Shown: positions 8,017-16,396 of the stretch, in pieces | How positions within the stretch are numbered: position 1 is the stretch's first letter | Layout: each line of letters starts with the position of its first letter | From: Novosphingobium profundi | GTDB taxonomy: Bacteria; Pseudomonadota; Alphaproteobacteria; Sphingomonadales; Sphingomonadaceae | DNA: 64,000 nt | Direction of reading: 5' to 3' | Assembly: GCF_018491765.1 (NCBI RefSeq) | Contig: NZ_JABWCU010000010.1 | Span: 1 to 64,000, forward strand | Position numbers and translations under genes: made by a program | The notes under the pieces: generated by a model | What the model saw: the letters and a program-made list of their open reading frames with translations, nothing else | Databases searched by the model: none | What the model was told of the DNA's origin: nothing

Positions 8017-8043
8017 ATTTAGCTAATACGCTAAATAGCTAAT
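8017..8043. promoter_or_regulatory. Operator of the sdpRI operon
   Basis: ATTTAGC-N6-GCTAAAT (8017-8023 and 8030-8036) is a perfect inverted repeat, followed at once by a further AGCTAAT half-site. This TAGCTAA-rich block begins five bases upstream of the sdpR ATG, as expected for an ArsR-type autorepressor site. Confidence 0.7.
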
Positions 8044-8151
8044 GGCAAGAGGCTTCCGGCGCAGCTTGGCTGGACGCGCTAATCGAGAGCGTTGAGCACG
8101 CGCGCGGCGCCCGAGGGGCCAGAGGGGCCGGAGGGGGCGGGGAAGGCGGTG

Positions 8152-9096
8152 TCAGTCGGGTCCGGCGGAGCTCTTCATCGCCGGGTAGTCGGGATTGTCG
8201 AGCACGCAGGCGAGGATGAAGTCCTCGATCTGTTGCACCAGCTCTCCGTGCAATCCGGCGCGGCGTTGCCAGACCAGCTTGTAGTCTTCCAGCGCAAAGA
8301 GCGCGCAGAGCCGGGAGCGCACCTCGGGCGCGATCATCGCCTCGCTGAGGCAGGCAACGCCCATGCCGTGCTCGACGAGGCTGACCATGACGTCGAAGTG
8401 GTCCGAATGGCCCACGATGTTGTGCGGGGTGATGCCGAGTTCGGCAAGCCCGGCGATGTGCCCATGCGCCTGGACCGCGCTGGTGCCGGGCAGGATGAAG
8501 GGCATCTCGCTGATGGCTGCGGCGGAAAGCGGTCCGCCCCCAGGCGCGGCGCGCTCATGCGTCCCGTAGACCGCGCAGCGCACCCGCGCCAGCTCGCGCG
8601 CGCCGGGCGGCAAGGCGATGCGCGCGCCGCAGTGATAGAGCGAAAAATCGACGTCGGCCTGCTCGGGGACATTGTCCCGCGGATTGCCGGGAATGCGGGT
8701 GAGAAACTCGATATCGAGCCCGGGGTGACGGCCGAGCAGGTGGTCGAGCCGGGGGCGCACGTAGTGCTCGAAGAGGGCAAGTCCGATCAGGACGCGAAGG
8801 CGCGTGGGATGCGCGCGCGCTTCGGGGTCGACCCGGTGCGCGCCCAGCTGGTCGAGCGCGGCGTGGAAGGCGGCGAGGTCGGCCTTGAACGCGGCGCCTT
8901 TCGAGGTCAGCGCCAGCGGGCGGCCCTTGCGGCGCACCAGCAGGTCAAAACCCAGCTGCTCTTCGAGAAGCGCGATCTGGCTGCTGACCGAGGCGTGCGA
9001 GATGCCCAGTCTCCGGGCGCATTCGCGCACGTTGAGAACCTGTGCCAGCAGGCCGAACAGTTCGAGTTGCCGCAAGGTGAACGGTAGCGGCGTCAT
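8152..9096 (-). CDS. LysR-family transcriptional regulator (paralogue of the one at 13.3 kb)
   Basis: A protein of 314 residues with an N-terminal LysR HTH (FTLRQLELFGLLAQVLNVRECARRLG) and a periplasmic-binding-protein-like effector domain. I place the start at ATG 9096, because GGGAGAG lies 8 bases upstream; a TTG at 9111 would sit inside that Shine-Dalgarno. It is divergent from the TBDR at 9226 and probably regulates it. It is clearly paralogous to the LysR at 13299-14255: both have F-(x)2-YV(R/K)P(R/K)L in the linker, a PFILP segment, and a D-V-(x)n-E-(H/R)-G-(M/I)-G-(V/A)-ACL motif. Confidence 0.9.
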   Translation of the reverse strand: MTPLPFTLRQLELFGLLAQVLNVRECARRLGISHASVSSQIALLEEQLGFDLLVRRKGRPLALTSKGAAFKADLAAFHAALDQLGAHRVDPEARAHPTRLRVLIGLALFEHYVRPRLDHLLGRHPGLDIEFLTRIPGNPRDNVPEQADVDFSLYHCGARIALPPGARELARVRCAVYGTHERAAPGGGPLSAAAISEMPFILPGTSAVQAHGHIAGLAELGITPHNIVGHSDHFDVMVSLVEHGMGVACLSEAMIAPEVRSRLCALFALEDYKLVWQRRAGLHGELVQQIEDFILACVLDNPDYPAMKSSAGPD

Positions 9097-9225
9097 TAAG
9101 GTCTCTCCCAAAACCCATAAACGTCACGTTGCCACCGGGGTAACGCGTAGAGCCGTTGCGGGCAAGACCGGCGCGCTTCAGGCTGGGCGGCAAAGAACGA
9201 CAATAGCAAAAATGGGAGAGTACCA

Positions 9226-11784
9226 ATGAACAGGAGCATTGCGGCTGCGCCTGGTGGACCGACGCGCCCGGGCCGGTGGCTGGGCACCACCGCGCTGGGG
9301 GTCGCGCTGGCGACCATCGCGCCTGCGGCATTCGCACAGGACGGCGGGGCGCAGGACGATCTGGACGAGAGCGACATCCAGACGATCATCGTCACCGCGC
9401 AGTTTCGCGAGCAGAACCTGCAGGACACGCCGATCGCGATCACCGCGATGACCTCGCAGATGCTCGAGGAGCGCAGCCAGCAGAACCTTGCCGACATCGC
9501 CAACCAGGCGCCGAGCGTCTCGCTGCGCCAGCAGTCGGCCTCGTTCGGACCCTCGATCAGCGCCTCGATCCGGGGCATGGGGCAGATCGACTTCAACCCG
9601 CTGCTCGAGCCGGGCGTCGGGCTCTACATCGACGACGTCTACTTCCCCCGCCTGACCGGCGCGAACTTCGAGCTGGTCGACGTCGAGCGGGTGGAAGTGC
9701 TGCGTGGGCCACAGGGCACGCTGACCGGGCGCAATTCGGAAGGCGGGGCGATCCGCTACATCTCGAAGAAGCCCGATGGCACCTGGGGCGGCTATGGCGA
9801 GGCGACATACGGCAGCCGCGACCGCGTGAATCTGCGCGGCGCGCTGCAGTTCCCCATCGCGGGCGACCTTTCGGGCCGGGTCTCGGGCGCCTACGGGCGC
9901 CAGGACGGCTACGTCACCGGCTACGACTACGGCTGCCTCCATCCCGAAAGCGGGATACCGGCGCAGACCTCGCGGACGAGCTGCAAGAGCGCCGACTACG
10001 GCAACACCAACTATTACGCGGGCCGGGTGGCGCTGCGGCTCGATCGGCCGGGCGCCGACATCGAGCTGGTGGCGGACTACACGCACGATTCCACCTTCAA
10101 CGCGGGCGAGGTCCTGCTTTACGCCGACAACGCCAACCCCAACGTGGCGAGCGTGAACGGCATCCCCTTCGACAGCCGCTTCATCTGCGGGCGCTATTGC
10201 AACTATTCGGCGTTCCAGTCGGCGGGCGGGAATTTCGTCGCCGGGGTCATCCCGGGGCTCGAGGGCTATCCGCTGGAAACCTCCACCCACCCCAACCGGG
10301 CCTTCTTCGAGGGCTGGGGCGTCTCGCTCCACGGCCGGTTCGAGCTGGCCGACTGGGCGAACCTGACCACGATCACCGCCTATCGCGGCTTCGATTCCGA
10401 CTTCTCGAACGACACCGACCTCTCGCCCGCGCGCCTCGATGCGCCCGTGGTCGATCTCAGGAGCCGGTTCTTCAGCCACGAGATGCGCCTCAACGCCGAG
10501 CTGGGAGAAATGGTCGAGGCGACGCTGGGCAGCTACTTCGCGCACGAAAATACCGACCAGTCGACCCGGACCGACATCCGCTACGTCGCGGCCGCGGGTT
10601 CGCCGATCTACCCCTTGCAGTTCCTTGGCGGCGGCCCGGTCAAGGTGCAGTCCTTCGCGCTGTTCAGCACCGTTTTCGTGCGCCCGACCAGCGACCTGAC
10701 CCTCACGCTGGGCGGGCGCTACACCGACGAGGCGAAGTCGACCACGTACGAGCGGCTGAACTACGACGGGGTCACCCCCAATGCCTTCGTCGATCCGATC
10801 GGCGCGGTCTACGGCATCGGCTACCAGGGGCCCGACACCCTCGATGCCAACGCTAACGGCAACACCACCGAGACCGTGGTGGCGCTCAACGGGCTTCGCG
10901 GCGGGTACAAGGGCACGCGCTTCGATTACCGCGCCAGCCTGGACTACCGGCTTTCGGACGAAGTGCTGGTCTACGCGACGACCTCGACCGGCTTCAAGGG
11001 CGGCGGCATCAGCCCGCGCCCGTTCAACGCCGAGCAAGTCCAGCCTTTCGGTCCGGAAGAGCTGACCGCCTACGAGCTGGGCATCAAGACCGACTTGTTC
11101 CACCGCCGCCTGCGGCTCAATGTCTCGGGCTATCTCAACAAGTTCACCGGCGCGCAGCTCGGCCTGCTTTCCTGCCCCCAGTTCGGCGGGCCGGGGCCTT
11201 GCGCAATGGTGCAGAACGCGGGCGATGCGACGATCCTGGGGCTCGAGGCCGAGCTCAGCGCCGAGCCGATCGACGGGCTCGATATCAATGCCTCGGGCTC
11301 GTACCTCGACTGGTCCTGGGACTGCGTCAACATCCAGGTCGTGCGCGCGCTGGCGGCGGGCGAGGCGAACGCCTGCAGCCGCGATCGTGCGATCGTCGAC
11401 CGGCTGGTCGCCCCGCCGCGCGGGGTGACCCGCTGGCAATGGTCGCTAGGTGCGCAGTATCGCGTCGAGATCGCGGGCTTCGGCAGCCTCACCCCGCGCC
11501 TCGACGTTTCGTACCAGGGCAGGATGGCCGGGGGCGCGCTGGTGCCGGCCGAGGGCTCACCCTCCGCGCTCTACGGCCAGATCCCGAGCTACACGCTCAC
11601 CAACGCGCGCCTCACCTACCGCACGCCGGATACCAACTGGCAGCTCTCGCTGGCGGTGACCAACCTGTTCGACAGGTACTACTTCAGCCAGAAATTCGAC
11701 CTCACCGGCGCGGGCGCGGGCCTCATTTCGGGAACGCCCGCACGCCCGCGCGAATGGGCGCTGACCGTCAAGCGCAACTTCTAG
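9226..11784 (+). CDS. TonB-dependent receptor, neighbour of a sulfatase
   Basis: An outer-membrane receptor of 852 residues. A signal peptide ends near AFAQDG, followed by a TonB-box-like IIVTAQF. The plug domain includes DTPIAITAMT, the RG motif SIRGMG, and VEVLRGPQGTLTGRNSEGG. The C-terminal half is a long beta-barrel ending in an aromatic residue (TVKRNF). A good GGGAGAG Shine-Dalgarno precedes the ATG. It belongs to the large sphingomonad family that imports sugars, polyphenols or iron complexes. Its ligand is unknown, but the sulfatase gene 93 bases downstream suggests a sulfated carbohydrate or ester. Confidence 0.92.
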   Translation: MNRSIAAAPGGPTRPGRWLGTTALGVALATIAPAAFAQDGGAQDDLDESDIQTIIVTAQFREQNLQDTPIAITAMTSQMLEERSQQNLADIANQAPSVSLRQQSASFGPSISASIRGMGQIDFNPLLEPGVGLYIDDVYFPRLTGANFELVDVERVEVLRGPQGTLTGRNSEGGAIRYISKKPDGTWGGYGEATYGSRDRVNLRGALQFPIAGDLSGRVSGAYGRQDGYVTGYDYGCLHPESGIPAQTSRTSCKSADYGNTNYYAGRVALRLDRPGADIELVADYTHDSTFNAGEVLLYADNANPNVASVNGIPFDSRFICGRYCNYSAFQSAGGNFVAGVIPGLEGYPLETSTHPNRAFFEGWGVSLHGRFELADWANLTTITAYRGFDSDFSNDTDLSPARLDAPVVDLRSRFFSHEMRLNAELGEMVEATLGSYFAHENTDQSTRTDIRYVAAAGSPIYPLQFLGGGPVKVQSFALFSTVFVRPTSDLTLTLGGRYTDEAKSTTYERLNYDGVTPNAFVDPIGAVYGIGYQGPDTLDANANGNTTETVVALNGLRGGYKGTRFDYRASLDYRLSDEVLVYATTSTGFKGGGISPRPFNAEQVQPFGPEELTAYELGIKTDLFHRRLRLNVSGYLNKFTGAQLGLLSCPQFGGPGPCAMVQNAGDATILGLEAELSAEPIDGLDINASGSYLDWSWDCVNIQVVRALAAGEANACSRDRAIVDRLVAPPRGVTRWQWSLGAQYRVEIAGFGSLTPRLDVSYQGRMAGGALVPAEGSPSALYGQIPSYTLTNARLTYRTPDTNWQLSLAVTNLFDRYYFSQKFDLTGAGAGLISGTPARPREWALTVKRNF

Positions 11785-11877
11785 CGGCCATGAGGGCGGG
11801 GCGGGGAGGGGCCTGGTCTCCTCTCCGGCCTGGGACCCTCCCGCCGCGCTTATCCACCCCGACCCCAGGAGCCCCCG

Positions 11878-13302
11878 ATGAATTCCACTCCCTTGCGCGG
11901 CATGACCAGCCGGCGCACCCTCGTAGCCGGTCTCCTTGCGGGCGCGGCGCTGGTCCACGCCGGACGCGGGCTCGGCGCCGCCGCACCGCGCGCCGGGCGC
12001 CGCCCCAACATCCTCTTCATCATGGCCGACGACATGGGCTTCGCCGACCTCTCCTGCTACGGACGGCGCGAGTACCGGACCCCGGTGCTCGACCGCCTCG
12101 CGCGCGAGGGGGTGCGGTTTACGCAGGCCTACGCCAATTCGGCGGTCTGCACCGCCTCGCGCGTGGCACTCATCACCGGGCGCTACCAGTACCGCCTGCC
12201 GATCGGGCTGGAAGAGCCGCTGGGCCTGCGCGACGTGGGCCTGCCGCCGCAGCAGCCCACGCTCCCCTCGCTGCTGCGCGCGCAGGGCTACCACACCAGC
12301 CTTGTCGGCAAGTGGCACATGGGCTCGCTGCCCAAGTACGGCCCGCTCAAGAGCGGCTACGACGAATTCTGGGGCATCCGCCAGGGCGGGGTCGACTATT
12401 TCACCCACAAGATCGCCGGCCACCCCGACTTGTGGGATGGCGAAACGCCGATCGAGCAGGCGGGCTATCTCACGCAGCTTCTGGCCGAGCGCACGATCGC
12501 GGCGCTCGAGGCGCGCAGCCAGGCGAAGGAGCCCTGGCTGATCAGCCTCCACCTCACAGCCCCGCACTGGCCCTGGGAAGGGCCCGAGGACGAGGCGGAA
12601 TCGGCCCGGCTCGACGCCAAGGCGGGCTTTGCGATCGCGCATTACGACGGCGGCAGCATGGATACTTATGCCGCGATGGTCACCGAGATGGACAGGCAGA
12701 TCGGCCGGGTGCTTGCCCGTCTTGCCCAGCTCGGGCTCGACAAGGACACCATCGTCGTCTTCACCAGCGACAATGGCGGCGAGCGCTTTTCCGACACCTG
12801 GCCCTTTACCGGCAAGAAGACGGAGCTACTCGAGGGGGGGCTGCGCGTGCCCGCGATCGTGCGCTGGCCGGGGGTGGCGCGGCCGGGCACGACGAGCGAT
12901 GCGCAGATCATGTCGATGGACTGGTTGCCCACTTTCCTGGCTGCCGCGGGCGGGGCGCCCGACCCCGCCAGCCCCACCGACGGGGTCGACTTGCGCGGCG
13001 CGATCGCGGGCGCCGCACTGCCCGAGCGCGCCCTGTTCTGGCGCTTTCGCAACCACGACCAGATGGCCGCGCGCAAGGGGCGCTGGAAATACCTCTCGAT
13101 CGCGGGCAACACCTTCCTGTTCGACGTCGTCGCCGACCCGCTCGAGCGCGCCAACCTCAAGGAGCGCCATCCCGAAATCTACGAGGACTTGCGCCGCGAC
13201 TGGGCGAAATGGAACGCGCGCATGCTCCCCAATGACCCCGAGGCCGCGTCCTACGGCTTTACCGGAGAGATGCTGGCCGACCATTTCGGCAACGACAGCT
13301 AG
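11878..13302 (+). CDS. Tat-exported sulfatase
   Basis: A protein of 474 residues in the arylsulfatase family. TSRRTLVAG (about 10-18) is a Tat signal. NILFIMADDMGFADLSCYG (44-62) supplies the metal-binding aspartates, and GKWHMG and DNGG are also conserved. The residue to be converted to formylglycine is Cys91 in CTASR, a departure from the usual C-x-P-x-R in which proline is replaced by alanine. The paired TBDR suggests that the enzyme desulfates an imported or surface-bound substrate. The stop codon shares the CTAG at 13299-13302 with that of the converging LysR gene. Confidence 0.9.
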   Translation: MNSTPLRGMTSRRTLVAGLLAGAALVHAGRGLGAAAPRAGRRPNILFIMADDMGFADLSCYGRREYRTPVLDRLAREGVRFTQAYANSAVCTASRVALITGRYQYRLPIGLEEPLGLRDVGLPPQQPTLPSLLRAQGYHTSLVGKWHMGSLPKYGPLKSGYDEFWGIRQGGVDYFTHKIAGHPDLWDGETPIEQAGYLTQLLAERTIAALEARSQAKEPWLISLHLTAPHWPWEGPEDEAESARLDAKAGFAIAHYDGGSMDTYAAMVTEMDRQIGRVLARLAQLGLDKDTIVVFTSDNGGERFSDTWPFTGKKTELLEGGLRVPAIVRWPGVARPGTTSDAQIMSMDWLPTFLAAAGGAPDPASPTDGVDLRGAIAGAALPERALFWRFRNHDQMAARKGRWKYLSIAGNTFLFDVVADPLERANLKERHPEIYEDLRRDWAKWNARMLPNDPEAASYGFTGEMLADHFGNDS

Positions 13303-14255
13303 GCCGGGAGGGTAGCTGGCTGGTGGGCGAGGGGAAGAGCGGGATAGCGGTCGTCCTCGAGGATCGCGCGCACCAGGAAGTCTTCCAGCGCGTCGGCGGC
13401 CGGGCCGTGGAGGCTGGGATTGCGGTAAAGCACCAGCTTCCACGGCGTGAGCGGGTAGAGCGCGACCAGCGCGCCGCGCGCCGAGGGCGGCAGGACCGAT
13501 TCGAGCAGGCAGGCCGCGCCGATGCCGCGTTCGGCGATCGCGACGAGGACGTCGCTGTAGTCGGTCCGGCAGACCACTTCGTGCGCCACCAGGTCCTGCT
13601 CGGCAAGGCTGGTCAGCAGCAGCCGTTCCTGCGCCGAACCTTGCTGGGGCAGGATGAAGGGCAGGCGGCTGGCCGCCTCGCGGGTGAGCGGCAGGGGCGC
13701 TCCTTTTGCGAGTGCGGGCAGGCCATAGATCGCGGCGCGCACCAGGCCGATGGCGCGGCAATGGGGCGGCGCGGGCCAGTCCTCGCGCAAGTGGAAGAGC
13801 GCCAGATCGCTGGCCTCGCGCGCCTGTGCGCTATGCAGTTCCTCGACCGGGTGGGTACAGGCGATCGTGCATTCGGTATCGGGATGGGCCGCGAGAAAGG
13901 GGCCGAGCTTGGGCTTCACGTAGCTGTCGAACAGGCCGAGCCCGATGCGCACCCGGAAGGTGCGCTTTTCGGTGCGCGCGCGCTCGGCGATGCGGTGGCT
14001 TGCAAGCTTGCGCCCGGCGCGGTCCAGTGCGGCGAGGTCGCCGCGAAAGGCCTCGCCGGGCGCGGTCAGGCTCGGCCGCCGCCCGGCGCGGCGCACGAAG
14101 AGCGCGGTGCCAAGGCGCGCCTCCAGGTCGCTGATCTGGCGGCTGACGCAGGCCTGGCTGATCCCGAGCCGCTCGGCGCAGGCGCGCATGGTCTGCGCCT
14201 CGCACAAGGCCGCGAAGACTTCGAGTTGCCGCAAGGTGAAGGGGCTTTGCGCCAC
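13299..14255 (-). CDS. LysR-family regulator, GTG start (paralogue of the one at 8.2 kb)
   Basis: A protein of 318 residues from GTG 14255, which follows GGAGGACAG. A longer reading frame runs to 14384, but its extra 43 residues are not LysR-like, and the GTG gives a protein close in length to its paralogue. It has an HTH (FTLRQLEVFAALCEAQTMRACAERLG) and an effector domain with DVLVAIAERGIGAACL. Together with the LysR at 8152-9096 it brackets the TBDR and sulfatase genes, so one or both probably control them. It is also divergent from kup. Confidence 0.88.
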   Translation of the reverse strand: MAQSPFTLRQLEVFAALCEAQTMRACAERLGISQACVSRQISDLEARLGTALFVRRAGRRPSLTAPGEAFRGDLAALDRAGRKLASHRIAERARTEKRTFRVRIGLGLFDSYVKPKLGPFLAAHPDTECTIACTHPVEELHSAQAREASDLALFHLREDWPAPPHCRAIGLVRAAIYGLPALAKGAPLPLTREAASRLPFILPQQGSAQERLLLTSLAEQDLVAHEVVCRTDYSDVLVAIAERGIGAACLLESVLPPSARGALVALYPLTPWKLVLYRNPSLHGPAADALEDFLVRAILEDDRYPALPLAHQPATLPA

Positions 14256-14452
14256 CTGTCCTCCTGTCCCATGCCGGGCGATCGCGCTCTTGGCATCGCG
14301 CGGCGCCTTCTTTCCGGCTGCGAGGATGTCGGCGTCAAGGCGGCAAGGCAATCTCAAAGTGCGCCAAGCGCACCCGGATTTCATGGATTTTTCATGGCCC
14401 TCCCCGCGATTGCCCCGCGCTTTTTCACGGGGCGTGAGCGCAGGGAGGCGGC

Positions 14453-16396
14453 ATGGAGACCACCTTTCCTTGCGCCTCGGGCGCAGAGCCTGGCACCGCG
14501 CAGCCCTCCCACCGCTCGCGCCTTGCCATCCTGACGCTGGGCGCCATCGGCGTCGTCTACGGCGACATCGGCACCAGCCCGCTTTACGCCTTTCGCGAGG
14601 CCTTGGCGCAGATGGACCCCGCGTTCGTCGGACGCGGCGAGATCCTGGGCGTGCTCAGCCTCGCGCTTTGGGCGCTGATCCTGGTCGTGACGCTCAAGTA
14701 CGTCCTCTTCCTCAGCCGGGCCGACAACCACGGCGAGGGCGGCGTGCTCTCGCTCATGGCGCTTGCCAACCATGGCGGGGCCAGGCCGCTCGCCGCGATC
14801 CTCGTGCTGGGCGCGGCGGGGGCGGCGCTGTTCTACGGCGATGCGATCATCACCCCGGCGCTCTCGGTGCTCTCGGCGGTCGAGGGCCTTGGCAGCGTGG
14901 GGCCGGTCGCCCCGCTGATCACGCCGGGCGTCGTGCTGGGCCTGACGCTTGCCATCCTCGTCGCGCTTTTCGCCTTCCAGTCGCACGGCACTGCGCGCGT
15001 GGCGGGCCTGTTCGGGCCGGTTTGCGTGGTCTGGTTCGTGGTGCTGGCCGGGATGGGTGTGCTCCACATCCTCGATGAGCCCGCGATCCTGGGCGCCTTC
15101 AACCCGCTGTGGGGCGTGCGCTTCCTGCTTGCGCACGGCACCGTCGGGCTGTTCGTGCTGGGCGCGGTGTTCCTGACGGTGACCGGGGCCGAGGCGCTGG
15201 TGGCGGACATGGGCCACTTCGGGCGCGGCGCGATCCAGGTCGGCTGGCTGGCGCTGGTCTGGCCCGCGCTCAGCCTCAATTACCTCGGCCAAGGCGCGAT
15301 GGCCTTGAAGGCACTGGCCGCCGCGCACGCCTCGGGCCGGGCCTTCGCCAACGCCGACTGGTTCTTCACGATGCCCCCCGAGGCCTGGCGCGCGCCGCTG
15401 GTGGTGCTCGCGACGCTGGCCACGATCATCGCCAGCCAGGCGGTCATCACCGGCGCCTATTCGATCACCAGCCAGGCGATCGCGCTCGGCCTGCTGCCGC
15501 GCATGCGCATCTTCCAGACCTCGCACGCGGAGCGCGGGCAGATCTACATGCCCGCGATCAACTGGATGCTGCTGGTGGGCGTGATCGTGCTCGTCCTAGC
15601 CTTCCGCTCGAGTTCGGCGCTGGCCGCGGCCTATGGCATCGCGGTGACCGGCACGATGGTGATCACCTCGCTCCTCGCCGCCTTCGTGCTGCGCCGATCG
15701 TGGGGCTGGGGCTGGCGCGCGAGCGTGCTGGTGATCGCGCCGCTGCTGGCGATCGATCTCGTCTTCTTCGGCGCGAACGTGCTGCGCGTGGCCGAGGGCG
15801 GCTGGGTGCCGCTGCTGGTGGCGGGCTTCGTTGGCCTGCTCATCGCCTGCTGGATGAAGGGCCAGCGCGCCGCCGCGCGCGCCGCCGCGCACCGCGCCGT
15901 GCCGCTCGACGGCCTTGCCGCCTCCTGGGCGCTGCGCGCGCCGCCCATCGTCGAGGGCACGGCGGTGTTCCTCAGCAAGGACAACCGCGATGCCCCCTCC
16001 GCGCTCCTCCACAGCCTCAAACATGGCCGCGTGCTTCACGCGCGCAATCTGGTACTGAGCGTGGTCATTGCCGAAGTACCCACCATTGCCGAGACCGACC
16101 GCTTCACCGTGACCCGCATCGACGAGCACCTCTCCCGCGCGACCATGGCCTACGGCTACATGGACCGCATCGACCTGCCCAGCGACCTGGGGCGCAACTG
16201 GGAGGAGATGCAGCGCGGCGGGGGCACCAGCTTCTACCTCGGGCGCAACAGCCTGCGCCGCGCGCGCCGCTCGCGCCTGCCGGGCTGGATGATGCCGATC
16301 TACGCCTTCCTCCACCGCAACGCGGCCGACCCTTTCGCCTTCATGGCAATCCCGGCCAACCGGGTGGTCGAGATGGGCGCGCAGGTCGAGCTGTGA
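14453..16396 (+). CDS. kup: Kup-type potassium uptake permease
   Basis: A protein of 647 residues with about 12 transmembrane helices in the first 450 residues and a cytosolic C-terminal domain. The Kup/HAK signatures are clear: GVVYGDIGTSPLY near 33-45, SRADNHGEGG, and FYGDAIITPALSVLSAVEG. Kup transporters import K+ with protons. Its stop overlaps the start of a KdpD-type kinase gene (TGATG), giving a kup-kinase-regulator operon; no kdpFABC genes are present. This suggests that the two-component system tunes Kup itself, or acts on a Kdp locus elsewhere. Confidence 0.95.
   Translation: METTFPCASGAEPGTAQPSHRSRLAILTLGAIGVVYGDIGTSPLYAFREALAQMDPAFVGRGEILGVLSLALWALILVVTLKYVLFLSRADNHGEGGVLSLMALANHGGARPLAAILVLGAAGAALFYGDAIITPALSVLSAVEGLGSVGPVAPLITPGVVLGLTLAILVALFAFQSHGTARVAGLFGPVCVVWFVVLAGMGVLHILDEPAILGAFNPLWGVRFLLAHGTVGLFVLGAVFLTVTGAEALVADMGHFGRGAIQVGWLALVWPALSLNYLGQGAMALKALAAAHASGRAFANADWFFTMPPEAWRAPLVVLATLATIIASQAVITGAYSITSQAIALGLLPRMRIFQTSHAERGQIYMPAINWMLLVGVIVLVLAFRSSSALAAAYGIAVTGTMVITSLLAAFVLRRSWGWGWRASVLVIAPLLAIDLVFFGANVLRVAEGGWVPLLVAGFVGLLIACWMKGQRAAARAAAHRAVPLDGLAASWALRAPPIVEGTAVFLSKDNRDAPSALLHSLKHGRVLHARNLVLSVVIAEVPTIAETDRFTVTRIDEHLSRATMAYGYMDRIDLPSDLGRNWEEMQRGGGTSFYLGRNSLRRARRSRLPGWMMPIYAFLHRNAADPFAFMAIPANRVVEMGAQVEL

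Noticed and set aside
14255..14384. A 43-residue N-terminal extension of the LysR at 13.3 kb
   Set aside because: The extension is not LysR-like, while GTG 14255 has a GGAGG site and gives the same architecture as the paralogue.
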